A DNA stretch of 64,000 nt from SLRI01 sp942491185 (GTDB taxonomy: Bacteria > Pseudomonadota > Alphaproteobacteria > Geminicoccales > Geminicoccaceae), in NCBI GenBank assembly GCA_942491185.1, contig CALOAB010000018.1, positions 186,001 to 250,000 on the forward strand, written 5' to 3'. Every line of letters starts with the position of its first letter. The first letter of the stretch is position 1. The position numbers and the translations under genes were made by a program. Positions 42,241 to 50,625 of this stretch are shown in pieces. The notes under the pieces were generated by a model. The model was not told the DNA's origin and searched no databases. It saw nothing but the letters and a program-made list of their open reading frames with translations.

Positions 42241-43320
42241 TCAGGCATTGGCTCCGGCGAGTGCCGAACAGACCGCACGGGTCACGGCCTCGGTCGTCCC
42301 GGTGCCGCCGAGATCTGGCGTCAACACCTCGCCACGGCCCGTCACGGTCTCAATCGCGCTCATCAACCGTGCGGCTGCTGCCGCCTCGCCCAGATGGTCG
42401 AGCAGCATCGCTGTCGACCAGAACGTGCCAATCGGGTTGGCAATTCCCTTGCCCATGATGTCGAAAGCCGAGCCGTGGATCGGCTCGAACATCGACGGGA
42501 AGTCCCGCTCCGGGTTGATGTTGCCGGTCGGCGCGATGCCGAGGCTGCCGGACAGCGAAGCCGCGAGATCGGACAGGATGTCGGCGTGCAGGTTGGTCGC
42601 CACGATCACATCGAGCGACCCCGGATCGAGCACCATTCGCGTGGTCATCGCATCGACCAGCATGCGATCACTCGTCACATCGGGGAAGTCTGCGCGCACC
42701 TGCTCGGCGATTGCGTCCCACATCACCATGGCGTGGCGTTGCGCATTGGACTTGGTGACCACGGTGAGCCGCTTGCGGGGCCGCGACCTGGCCATCTCGA
42801 AGGCATAGCGGATGATCCGCTCGACGCCTTTTCGGGTCATCACCGAGACGTCGAGGCCGACCTCGTGGTCGAAGCCCTGATGCACGCGACCGCCGGCGCC
42901 GGAATACTCACCCTCGCTGTTCTCGCGGATGATCACCCAGTCGAGCTCCTTGGGCCCGACGCCCTTCAACGGCCCCTCGATGCCCGGCAACAACCGTGTC
43001 GGGCGGACATTGGCGTATTGGTCCATGCCCTGGCAGATGGCGAGCCGGAGCCCCCAGAGCGTGATGTGGTCGGGCACGCGCGGGTCGCCGGCGGAGCCGA
43101 AAAGAATGGCGTCGAACGGCTGGAGTTGTGCCACGCCATCTTCGGGCATCATTCGACCATGCTCGAGATAGTGCTCGGCACCCCAGTCGAAGCGCTGAAC
43201 CGCAAAGCCGAGCTCGGGCTCGACCTCGGCGAGCGCCGCCAGCACCGTGCAGCCCGATTCGATCACCTCGATGCCGATCCCATCGCCTGGAATGGCGGCA
43301 ATACGGTAGCTGCGCGGCAT
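42241..43320 (-). CDS. Tartrate/isopropylmalate-type dehydrogenase
   Basis: A 359-residue beta-decarboxylating dehydrogenase. It shows YRIAAIPGDGIGIEVIESG, the substrate-binding region QYANVRPTRLLPGIEGPL, WVIIRENSEGEYSGAGGRVH, the catalytic Lys/Asp region TVVTKSNAQRHAMVMWD...VDAMTTRMVLDP, VIVATNLHADILSDLAASLS and FEPIHGSAFDIMGKGIANPI. The GGRVHQG segment and overall pattern fit tartrate dehydrogenase/decarboxylase best; malate or isocitrate homologues cannot be excluded. ATG 43320 with GGGAGAG upstream. Confidence 0.87.
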   Translation of the reverse strand: MPRSYRIAAIPGDGIGIEVIESGCTVLAALAEVEPELGFAVQRFDWGAEHYLEHGRMMPEDGVAQLQPFDAILFGSAGDPRVPDHITLWGLRLAICQGMDQYANVRPTRLLPGIEGPLKGVGPKELDWVIIRENSEGEYSGAGGRVHQGFDHEVGLDVSVMTRKGVERIIRYAFEMARSRPRKRLTVVTKSNAQRHAMVMWDAIAEQVRADFPDVTSDRMLVDAMTTRMVLDPGSLDVIVATNLHADILSDLAASLSGSLGIAPTGNINPERDFPSMFEPIHGSAFDIMGKGIANPIGTFWSTAMLLDHLGEAAAAARLMSAIETVTGRGEVLTPDLGGTGTTEAVTRAVCSALAGANA

Positions 43321-43409
43321 CTGGGCTCTCCCGAGGAACGACGGCGCGGCCGATGCGGCATGGCGCTTGGCGTTCCGCTTCGGGCAGCGATGATGTGCGT
43401 GGGTTGTGT

Positions 43410-43486
43410 TGGCGCGCCCGAGAGGACTCGAACCTCTGACCTCGTGCTCCGGAGGCACGCGCTCTATCCAACTGAGCTACGGGCGC
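43410..43486 (-). tRNA. tRNA-Arg (anticodon CCG)
   Basis: Cloverleaf on the minus strand. Acceptor GCGCCCG pairs with CGGGCGC, D-arm AGCTCAGTTGGATAGAGCG, anticodon stem CGTGC/GCACG with loop CTCCGGA (CCG, reads CGG), and T-arm AGAGGTTCGAGTCCTCT. CCA is encoded. Confidence 0.96.
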
Positions 43487-43585
43487 TTGACGGGTTGGCT
43501 ATAGCCTAAGCCATGGCCGACGCAAAGGGTCTCTGCCGCAACCCGGCTCGAGGCTGTCGGCGCATTGCCGGGCAACCGGTCGCGT

Positions 43586-44572
43586 TCAGCTATCGGCCGA
43601 TTTGCCGGTGAGCCGGATGAACAGCTCCTCCAGGTCGGCTTCGCTGGTGGCGAGGTCGGTGATGGTGAGGTCCGATTGCCGGACGGCATCCAGGACGTCG
43701 CCAACCTTCGCCACGCTCGGCCGGTAGCGGACGAGAACGCGCCCATCCGGCTGCAGCTCGGCGCCGTGGCTGGCGAGGTTTGGCGGCAGGTCTTCGAGCG
43801 GTCGATCGAGCGTGATGGTCAGCGTCTTCTCGTCGAGGCGGCGAAGCAGGGTCGACGTCTCGTCGCAGGCGACGACGCTGCCCTTGTCGATGATCGCGAT
43901 CTGGTCGCACATCGCCTCGGCCTCCTCGAGGTAGTGGGTGGTCAAGACGATGGTGATGCCGCTGTTGTTGAGATCGCGCATGTGCTGCCAGAGCTGGCGG
44001 CGGAGCTCGACGTCGACGCCGGCCGTCGGCTCGTCGAGGATCACCACGGGCGGGTGGTGAACCAGCGCCTTGGCGACCAGCAAGCGACGCCGCATGCCAC
44101 CGGAGAGCGAGCGGGAATAGGCGTCAGCCTTGTCGGCGAGGCCAACGGCCGCCAGAATTGCGTCCGTCGTGCGCTCGCGCTTGGGCACGCCGAAAAGCCC
44201 GGCCTGCAGCTCCAGGCACTCACGCGGCGTGAAGAAGGCGTCGAGATTGAGCTCCTGCGGCACGACCCCGATGGCGCGGCGTGCGCGACGCGGGTTGCGG
44301 TCGATATCGATACCGTAAACCTCGGCAGACCCTGACGATTTGACAACGAGGCCGGCGAGGATGTTGATCAGCGTCGACTTGCCGGCGCCGTTCGGTCCGA
44401 GGAGGCCGAAGATGCAGCCGCGCGGGACTTCGAGGTCGATGCTCTTGAGCGCTTCCTTGGCCGGCTGACCGCTGCTCGGCGCATAGGTTTTGCGCAAGCC
44501 CTTGAGCCGGATCGCCGAAGCTGGCAAGTGATCGATGGTGGCGGTGGTCGAGGCTCCAAGGGCGGCGGTCAT
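43586..44572 (-). CDS. ABC transporter ATP-binding protein (YadG/NodI-like)
   Basis: 328 residues. Walker A GLLGPNGAGKSTLINIL, Q-loop GVVPQELNLDAFFTPRE, signature SRSLSGGMRRRLLVAKAL, Walker B VVILDEPTAGVD and the H-loop TTHYLEEAE. The C-terminal 90 residues form the extra domain seen in ABC-2 type ATPases (ETSTLLRRLDEKTLTITLDR). Such proteins normally pair with an ABC-2 permease gene next door; none is present on either side here. Probable role: drug or polysaccharide export. Confidence 0.9.
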   Translation of the reverse strand: MTAALGASTTATIDHLPASAIRLKGLRKTYAPSSGQPAKEALKSIDLEVPRGCIFGLLGPNGAGKSTLINILAGLVVKSSGSAEVYGIDIDRNPRRARRAIGVVPQELNLDAFFTPRECLELQAGLFGVPKRERTTDAILAAVGLADKADAYSRSLSGGMRRRLLVAKALVHHPPVVILDEPTAGVDVELRRQLWQHMRDLNNSGITIVLTTHYLEEAEAMCDQIAIIDKGSVVACDETSTLLRRLDEKTLTITLDRPLEDLPPNLASHGAELQPDGRVLVRYRPSVAKVGDVLDAVRQSDLTITDLATSEADLEELFIRLTGKSADS

Positions 44573-44628
44573 CCGAGAGTTCCAGTTTGCGCAGTTGCCG
44601 GCAGCGGACCGGCCGGGGGAATGGCGGG

Positions 44629-44856
44629 ATGGCGGACGACGAGGTGTTTATGTTGGATGGCGAGGAGATCGTCATCACCGAGCGGATGCAGGTCCAATGC
44701 GACGGCGGCGGTGGCCCGCTCGGCCATCCGGTCGAATATCTGACCCTCGTCAAGGGCGGGCAGACCACCTGCAAATACTGCGACCGCCGCTATGTGCACA
44801 AGTCCCACCCGGACTGCGCCGACATCAAGAAGAACGGCAAGAGCTTCGTCGCCTGA
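44629..44856 (+). CDS. Zinc-finger protein of the zf-CHCC/NDUFS6 type
   Basis: 75 residues. The CHCC finger is visible: VQCDGGGGPLGHPVEYLTL (Cys, then His) and TTCKYCDRRYVHK (two Cys). The alphaproteobacterial members correspond to the mitochondrial complex I accessory subunit NDUFS6. The ATG at 44629 has GGCGGG and GGGGGA upstream. Divergent from the ABC ATPase. Confidence 0.87.
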   Translation: MADDEVFMLDGEEIVITERMQVQCDGGGGPLGHPVEYLTLVKGGQTTCKYCDRRYVHKSHPDCADIKKNGKSFVA

Positions 44857-44978
44857 CGATCGAGCTGCAGCGCTCGCCTGTCGCCAGATTGAGCGCTGCA
44901 CGGCCCGCGGTCAGCTGCCGTGCAAACGCCCATCGCTTGCCGGCGGGTTTCGTTCGGCCATGCGAACAAGCGGCGCGT

Positions 44979-45608
44979 TCAGGCAACCGGAGTTCTGAGG
45001 TAGTTGGCGAGCTCACGGCCCATCTCGCCGGAGCCCGCGAAACCGGCGGCGGTCCCGGCCTTGTCGGCCTCGCTCTTGTGCTGATTGATCTTCCAAGACC
45101 CTTCGACCCGATCCACCGTCAGCCGTAGACCAACGATCCCGCGCCGCAGCGATGCTGTGAAGGAAGCCGGGGCATCCGAGACGTTCCACGGCTCTTCCTG
45201 TGCTGCTTCGTTTGCCCGCGTCAGGTCATCCAGATGCGCTCGGAGCCACGCTTCATCCCTGACGCTCGCAAGCATCCCATGCGCGTGAACCGCGATGTAC
45301 GTCCAAGTCGGCACGACCTTGCCGTCCTCCTTCTTAGACGGCTACCAGGATGGGGTCACGTAGGCCTGCGGGCCTTGAAAGATGGCGACTGACAGAACGC
45401 CCTCGTTGATCGCCCGCCAATGGGGGTTTGCTCGCGCCACATGCGTCTCGAGCGCTATCTGGTCACCTTCCGCTCCAACGACCATCGGCACGTGCGAGAT
45501 CTCGATGCCGCCTGCTGTCGGTGACACCAGGGCAGCCAGTTGAATGGACCGCATCGCTGTGCAAAGAACCTCGACGCGTTCCTCTTTGAATTGCTGAGGC
45601 GTGTACAT
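44979..45608 (-). pseudogene. paiB: PaiB-type FMN-binding regulator, interrupted by one amber codon
   Basis: PaiB family proteins bind FMN and act as negative regulators of sporulation and protease genes in Bacillus. The N-terminal part (MYTPQQFKEERVEVL... HVARANPHWRAI... VAIFQGPQAYVTPSW) ends at a TAG (45344-45342). The frame then continues in phase with PSKKEDGKVVPTWTYIAVHA and the normal C-terminus, ending at 44979. Homologues have Tyr at the stop position (SWYPSK), so a single TAC or TAT to TAG change explains the break. The sequence is otherwise intact, so the loss is recent or a sequencing error. Confidence 0.85.
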
Positions 45609-46009
45609 GGCGCACTGAACCTTCGTGCTGGCTGGGTTTCGCCGGATCATAACGGCGCATTCGCAAGCCGCGACAAACGCTACTCTGTCAAGACCAGATC
45701 GACATGACCTGGCCACCACGCGTTTTGTTCCGGCACGCCGCTGCGGCTACCGAAAATCATATGGCATGACGCCCAAGGCAATGAAGAGCGCTTGGCATGT
45801 CATCTGCTTTTGTGTGGGCGGCCTGATGCTCGACCTTGCTGGCTTTTCACTGACCGGCGGTACGGTGATTCTGGCATCGCTGGAGACGGCGCCTTGGCGC
45901 TCAATGACGAGCGGCTCAACAAGTGGCTTCGGGACAGGCCACTGCAGTTGCCCGAGAAGCCTATCCGTTCGGTGTCGCAGCGTCCGGCGTTCGTCCCGGC
46001 ACCGGCCTC
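45609..46009. other. Intergenic region, no gene recognised
   Basis: 401 bases between the broken paiB and the end of the MATE gene. Short frames exist on the plus strand (one from 45792 gives an odd helical peptide, another contains a hydrophobic stretch HVICFCVGGLMLDLAGFSLT). Neither has a ribosome site or a known relative, and both run into the MATE gene on the other strand. Could be gene debris. Confidence 0.4.
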
Positions 46010-47476
46010 CTACGCGCGTTCCTGGCGGGCGAGCGATGCTGCTGGGAGGGTTCGTCGCAAATAGAGCATCGTGGCGATCGCGCCGATCCAGGCGATGCAG
46101 ACAATGCCCCAATAGATGCCCAAGAGGCCGAAGCCGAGCACTGGATCGAGGATGTAGAGCACAACGAGCGGGCCGAAGACGTGGCGAAAGAGGGCGACCG
46201 CCATGGCGAAGGTCGGCTGTCGCATGCCCTGCAGGATGGCGCCGCCGAGCAGCAGGAGCGCATAGGCGTTGAAGTTGACCACGGCAAAGCCGAGATAGGC
46301 CGACCCCAGTGCTATCACCTCTGGATCGCTGCTGAAGAGGCCCATGAGCGTCGCGCGCAGCGGCCAAACCAGGACGACGCCGAGACTCATCACGCCAACG
46401 CCGTAGAGCAGCACGATCTTGGCGGTTTCGCGCACCCGACCCGGCAGCCCGGCACCGTGATTCTGGCCGACCACGGTGAGCGCTGCGGTGTTCAGCCCGA
46501 TCATCGGTAGCATGGCGAGTTGCTCGATGCGCAGGCCGATGCCATAAGCCGCGATCGCCGCCTCGCCGTGGCGGCCCATGAACCAGGTGATGCAGAAAAG
46601 CCCGAAGCCGGTGGCGCCGATGCTGATCGTCACCGGCACGGCCTGGCGCAAGAAATCGGCGAGCAGCGGAACGTCCGGCATGATGTCGGTAAGGCCGAGA
46701 TGCAGCCCCAAGGGGCTCAGCCGCGCCCGGTGCAGCAGATAGGCCAGCTGCATGAACTGGATGAGGATCGTGGCGACGGCGATGCCGGCGACGCCCATGC
46801 CCGGGATACCCAGCGCCGGCACGCCGAACATAAAGAGCGGATCGACGCCGATATTGAGCACGGCACCAATCGCCAGCGCATTTCGGAAGCTTTTGCTGTC
46901 GCCTTGCGCCGTGAGCCAGCCATTGAGCCCCTGGTTCAAAAGGAAGACGACGCCGAAGACGAGGATCGGAACCAGGTAGTCCGTGCCTGCCTCGAGGCTT
47001 TCGCCCGAGGTGCCCAAAAAGCGCAGGAGTGGCTCGGCTGCGAGCAGGCCGTAGGCGGCGATCAGCGCTCCGGCGATGAGGGTCAAGAGCAGCGCCTGGC
47101 CGAGCAGCCGCCTCGCACCCTCCTCGTCGTCGCGGCCGAGGCGGTTGGCGATCAGCGCCTGGGCGGCAGAGCCGACGCCGACAGAGACGACGAGGATCAT
47201 GAAGAAAACGGGGAATGACGCGCCGAGGGCGGTGAGTGCCGCGGTCGAGACGAAGCCCGCCCAGAAGCTGTCGATCAAATTGAACAGGATCTGGAACAAG
47301 AGGCCTGTGCCGGCCGGTATCGCAATGCCACGGATCAGCCCGCCGAGCGGCGCTGTCGTCAGGCGGCCTCCGCCCGACGCCGGCGCCGGGCCAGCCGACG
47401 GCTCCGCAGGCTCAGTGCGGCCGGCGGTGGTCGGATCAGAGGACGCGGAACTTCTCCTGCCAGATCCGCGTGCCAC
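46010..47476 (-). CDS. MATE family efflux transporter
   Basis: A multidrug/sodium or proton antiporter of about 488 residues with 12 membrane helices. Two homologous halves: IRGIAIPAGTGLLFQILFNL-IDSFWAGFVS and LRQAVPVTISIGATGFGLFC. MATE-type segments: TALGASFPVFFMI, NQGLNGWLTAQGDSKSFRNA, GVPALGIPGMGVAGIAVATI and GQNHGAGLPGRVRETA. The start is a GTG at 47476, overlapping the kinase gene by 41 bp; the first 40 residues are Pro/Gly/Ser-rich, so a later start is possible. Confidence 0.9.
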   Translation of the reverse strand: MARGSGRRSSASSDPTTAGRTEPAEPSAGPAPASGGGRLTTAPLGGLIRGIAIPAGTGLLFQILFNLIDSFWAGFVSTAALTALGASFPVFFMILVVSVGVGSAAQALIANRLGRDDEEGARRLLGQALLLTLIAGALIAAYGLLAAEPLLRFLGTSGESLEAGTDYLVPILVFGVVFLLNQGLNGWLTAQGDSKSFRNALAIGAVLNIGVDPLFMFGVPALGIPGMGVAGIAVATILIQFMQLAYLLHRARLSPLGLHLGLTDIMPDVPLLADFLRQAVPVTISIGATGFGLFCITWFMGRHGEAAIAAYGIGLRIEQLAMLPMIGLNTAALTVVGQNHGAGLPGRVRETAKIVLLYGVGVMSLGVVLVWPLRATLMGLFSSDPEVIALGSAYLGFAVVNFNAYALLLLGGAILQGMRQPTFAMAVALFRHVFGPLVVLYILDPVLGFGLLGIYWGIVCIAWIGAIATMLYLRRTLPAASLARQERA

Positions 47477-48110
47477 CGAGAAACGCCTTCTCGTTGTGAC
47501 CGGGCCGACTATCCTCCGGGAGCTCTTTCAAGAGCTTGGTGTTGCCACCGCCGAGCACGACGTAGTCGGCGACGGTGGCCGCCTTGAGCCGTGCCACGAC
47601 ATCGTGCACCGCCTTCTCCCAGCGCTTCTGCCCCAGGCGCTCCAGGCCGCGCTTGCCGACGCAGTCCTCGAAGGTGAAGGATTTCTCGTATGGCAAATGG
47701 GCAACCTCGAGCGGCACTGCGACATGGTCGCCGACCAGCGCCGCGCCGAGCCCGGTGCCGAGCCCCAGGAACAGCATCTTGTCCCCGTCATACGAGCCCA
47801 CGGCCTGCATGACCGCGTCGTTGACGAGGACCATCGGCCGGTCGAAGGCGGCCTGGAAATCGAAGTCGATCCAGCCCATGCCGAGATTGTGCGGCTCCAG
47901 CACCATCTTGCTGCCGCGAACGGCGCCAGGAACGCCGATGGTCACGCGATCATAGGCCCAGTCATGCGCGAGTGCCCGGACCGCCTTGACCATCGCACCC
48001 GGCGTGAGGTCCGCCCCTGACTTCGTCTTGCGCCGGTCGCCATCGGCGTTGCGCATGATCTTGATGTTGTTGCCACCGACATCGATGACGAGAACGCCCG
48101 CGCCCTGCAT
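47436..48110 (-). CDS. ROK family sugar kinase (polyphosphate-glucokinase-like)
   Basis: 224 residues, short for a ROK kinase. Phosphate-1 motif VLVIDVGGNNIKIMRNADGD, then VTIGVPGAVRGSKMV, the catalytic Asp in VLVNDAVMQAVGSYDG, phosphate-2 MLFLGLGTGLGAALVGDHV and adenosine loop YVVLGGGNTKL. Similar to polyphosphate/ATP glucokinases. ATG 48110 preceded by GGGGAGGGG. Likely product: glucose 6-phosphate from glucose and ATP or polyphosphate. Confidence 0.85.
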   Translation of the reverse strand: MQGAGVLVIDVGGNNIKIMRNADGDRRKTKSGADLTPGAMVKAVRALAHDWAYDRVTIGVPGAVRGSKMVLEPHNLGMGWIDFDFQAAFDRPMVLVNDAVMQAVGSYDGDKMLFLGLGTGLGAALVGDHVAVPLEVAHLPYEKSFTFEDCVGKRGLERLGQKRWEKAVHDVVARLKAATVADYVVLGGGNTKLLKELPEDSRPGHNEKAFLGGTRIWQEKFRVL

Positions 48111-48271
48111 TGCCGCCCCTCCCCGTCCCGCTTGGTTGCCTGTGGCCGAAGCACCGGTCTCGATGCCGCCAGCCAGCGAGCTGGCAGCGCTCTGATCGAA
48201 CGGCCTGTCGCATACCACCCACCTGCAGGTGGCGCTAGTCGGTGATGGAGCCGGAGACGTGTTTGATGCGC

Positions 48272-48691
48272 TCAGACGTGCTGGGACTGCGCTGCCGGCT
48301 CATCGGTGATTCGGCGCTCGAGCTTGGCGAAAATGTCCTTGAGCTTGTTCAGGTTGTAGGGCTTGACGATGAAGCCAAACGCACCCTCACGCAGCGAGCG
48401 CACCACCACGTCCTGGGTGTTGTGGTGGGTCACCATCACGACCGGCACGAGGGGGTCGGCCTGGCGGAAGTAGGGCAGGACCTCGAGGCCGCTGGCACCG
48501 GGCAGCTCGACGTCGAGGAAGACCAGATCGAGCATGTAGCTGCGAAAGACCTGGCGTGCCTCGGCAGCACTCGCGGCCTCGAACAGGCGCAGATTGCGGC
48601 GAACGTCGTAGATCGCCTGGCGCAGCAGCACGCGCTCGCTGCGCGCGTCATCGACCAGGAGGATGTTCAACGGATGCGAGGCGGACGACAT
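48272..48691 (-). CDS. Single-domain response regulator (CheY-like)
   Basis: 139 residues, receiver domain only. Acidic pocket ILLVDDARSER, phospho-Asp in DLVFLDVELPG, VVMVTHHNTQDVVV and Lys in GFIVKPYNLNKL. No output domain. No kinase is adjacent. ATG at 48691; the upstream in-frame extension runs into the divergent transporter gene and is rejected. Confidence 0.9.
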   Translation of the reverse strand: MSSASHPLNILLVDDARSERVLLRQAIYDVRRNLRLFEAASAAEARQVFRSYMLDLVFLDVELPGASGLEVLPYFRQADPLVPVVMVTHHNTQDVVVRSLREGAFGFIVKPYNLNKLKDIFAKLERRITDEPAAQSQHV

Positions 48692-48769
48692 CAGGCTCCC
48701 GACGCGGGCAAGGATGATCCGGGTCTCGACCTTAACGGCGAAGCTTTGCCATATCGTTAACGCAGCGCT

Positions 48770-49723
48770 ATGGACGGGCTGCCTTCGACGAAAAAAGTCC
48801 GCATGGCCGCAGCCTTCGGTGCGATCGCACCCATCTTCCTCCTCCTGCTCATCGGTTTTGCCCTCGGCCTCCGGGCGTTTCCGGGCGCCGGCTTCTGGCC
48901 CATGGTCGAGCGGTTGGTCTACGTCGTCCTGTTTCCGGCATTGCTGATCCGCAGCACCGCTGCCATCGATCTCACCGGCGAGATCTGGCGGATCGCGGTT
49001 GCCGTGCTCCTGCCGATCCTCCTGGTGATGGCACTGGCGGCATTCGTCGGGCCGCGGCTCGGGCTCGGCCGGCAGCTGGTGCCGGCAGTGGCCCAGGCGG
49101 CCACTCGGCAAAACGTCTACATCGCGTTTGCCGCAGCGATCGCTGCTTGGGGTGACGCGGCGTTGTTGCCGCTGGGCATCGCGGTCGCCGCCTACGCGCC
49201 CGGTGTCAATCTGGCCGGGGCGCTGCTGCTGGGCATGAACGCGCAAGAGCGTCTTAGACCGATGGCGTTCGTCCGGGCCCTCGTCCTCAACCCGCTGGTT
49301 CTCGCTTGCGCATTCGGCTTCGCGCTAGGCCTGAGCCAGATCGAGCTGCCGGCCGTGCTCGACGAGGTGCTGCGCATCCTGGCCCTGGCCTCGCTGCCGC
49401 TCGCACTGCTGGCGACGGGTGCCGGGCTGCGCTGGCAGGGGATCAGCGCCGAGCTCGGCTGGCTGATCGGAACCGCGATCTTCAAGCTCGCCGGGCAGCC
49501 CTTGCTCACACTCGCGCTCGGCATGGCCCTCGGCCTCGATGGCCTGACACTGGCGGTCGTCGTCCTCTTCGCCGCCTTGCCGCTGTCGCCCACGGCCTAT
49601 GTGCAGACCCGAGCCATGGGCGGGCATGCGCTGTTCATGGCCAATGCGGTGGCCCTGCAGACCCTGGCCTCGATGATGACGTTGCCGTTCGTCCTCGTGC
49701 TCCTGAAGGCGCTTGTCGAATGA
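48770..49723 (+). CDS. AEC family transporter
   Basis: 317 residues with about ten membrane helices in the auxin-efflux-carrier fold (two five-helix halves). It starts AIAPIFLLLLIGFALGLRAF, then FWPMVERLVYVVLFPALLIR, YIAFAAAIAAWGDAALLPLG, NPLVLACAFGFALGLSQIEL and the end FAALPLSPTAYVQTRAMGGH. Substrate is probably an organic acid but not determinable. ATG 48770; ATG 48803 would fit the family better, and neither has a good ribosome site. Overlaps the next gene in an ATGA junction. Confidence 0.87.
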   Translation: MDGLPSTKKVRMAAAFGAIAPIFLLLLIGFALGLRAFPGAGFWPMVERLVYVVLFPALLIRSTAAIDLTGEIWRIAVAVLLPILLVMALAAFVGPRLGLGRQLVPAVAQAATRQNVYIAFAAAIAAWGDAALLPLGIAVAAYAPGVNLAGALLLGMNAQERLRPMAFVRALVLNPLVLACAFGFALGLSQIELPAVLDEVLRILALASLPLALLATGAGLRWQGISAELGWLIGTAIFKLAGQPLLTLALGMALGLDGLTLAVVVLFAALPLSPTAYVQTRAMGGHALFMANAVALQTLASMMTLPFVLVLLKALVE

Positions 49724-50625
49724 GCCGCGCCGCCCTGCTCGGCATCGGCGCGCCAGCGCTCTTCGTCTTCTTGTGGAGCACCGGCTTCATCAGCGCCAAG
49801 CTCGGCCTGCCGCATATCGAGCCGATGACCTTCCTCGCTCTCCGCTTCGGCATCGCAGCGCTGGGCTTTCTCGGCCTCGTGCTCTGGTTGGGCCTGCGCT
49901 GGCCGCGACCACGCGACATGCTGCACCAGATGGCGTCGGGGCTGCTGCTGCACGGCGTCTATCTGGGCGGGGTGTTCGTCGCCATCGCCCAGGGTGTCGA
50001 GGCGGGTGCGGCGGCGCTGATCGTCGGCATGCAGCCGCTGCTGGTCGCGGCGGTCGCCGCCCCTCTGCTCGGCGAGCGGGTGGGGCCCCGGCAGTGGCTG
50101 GGTCTGGCGCTCGGGCTGCTCGGCGTCGGGCTGGTGGTCGGCGATAAGCTCAGCCAGGGTCTAGGGACCACCATGGGCGTCACCTTCGCCATCGTGGCAC
50201 TGTTCGGCATCACCATCGGCACGCTGTACCAAAAACGCTACGGCAAGGGCGTCGACATTCGCGTTGGCAATGCCTTCCAGTTTGCCGCGGCGGCTGTCGC
50301 CACTGGGCTCGCCGCGCTGGTGTTCGAGACACGGGTCATCGATTGGCAGCCAGCGCTCGTGACCGCGCTGCTCTGGTCGATCATCGTTCTGTCGTTCGGT
50401 GCTGTGTCGCTCTTGATGTGGCTCATTGCCCAAGGTGCTGCGTCGCGGGTTTCCAGCCTGTTCTTCCTGGTGCCGCCGACGACGGCGCTCATGGCCTGGC
50501 TGCTCTTCGACGAGCGGCTGCCGCCCCTGGCGCTGCTCGGCATGGCTGCGGTCGTCGTCGGCGTGGCACTGGTCAACCTGCCCGCCGCTCGCGCCAGCCC
50601 ACATACAGGCCAGCGCCCGCAATGA
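49720..50625 (+). CDS. EamA/DMT superfamily transporter
   Basis: 301 residues, ten helices in two EamA repeats: LFVFLWSTGFISAKLGLPHI-EPMTFLALRFGIAALGFLGL, AAALIVGMQPLLVAAVAAPL-LGERVGPRQWLG, and in the second half VSSLFFLVPPTTALMAWLLF-DERLPPLALLGM. Metabolite exporter of unknown substrate. The ATG overlaps the AEC stop, so both are one transcript. The last 17 codons overlap the 3' end of the convergent DMT gene. Confidence 0.9.
   Translation: MSRAALLGIGAPALFVFLWSTGFISAKLGLPHIEPMTFLALRFGIAALGFLGLVLWLGLRWPRPRDMLHQMASGLLLHGVYLGGVFVAIAQGVEAGAAALIVGMQPLLVAAVAAPLLGERVGPRQWLGLALGLLGVGLVVGDKLSQGLGTTMGVTFAIVALFGITIGTLYQKRYGKGVDIRVGNAFQFAAAAVATGLAALVFETRVIDWQPALVTALLWSIIVLSFGAVSLLMWLIAQGAASRVSSLFFLVPPTTALMAWLLFDERLPPLALLGMAAVVVGVALVNLPAARASPHTGQRPQ

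Noticed and set aside
45625..46272. Plus-strand frames between paiB and the MATE gene
   Set aside because: No ribosome site or known family, and they overlap the MATE gene on the other strand.
48729..48757. CtrA-like TTAACG half sites between the regulator and AEC genes
   Set aside because: The two TTAA halves are about 21 bases apart instead of 7, so they do not form a full box.
48692..49246. N-terminal extension of the CheY-like regulator to 49246
   Set aside because: It would run antisense through the AEC transporter gene; the receiver domain starts at the ATG at 48691.
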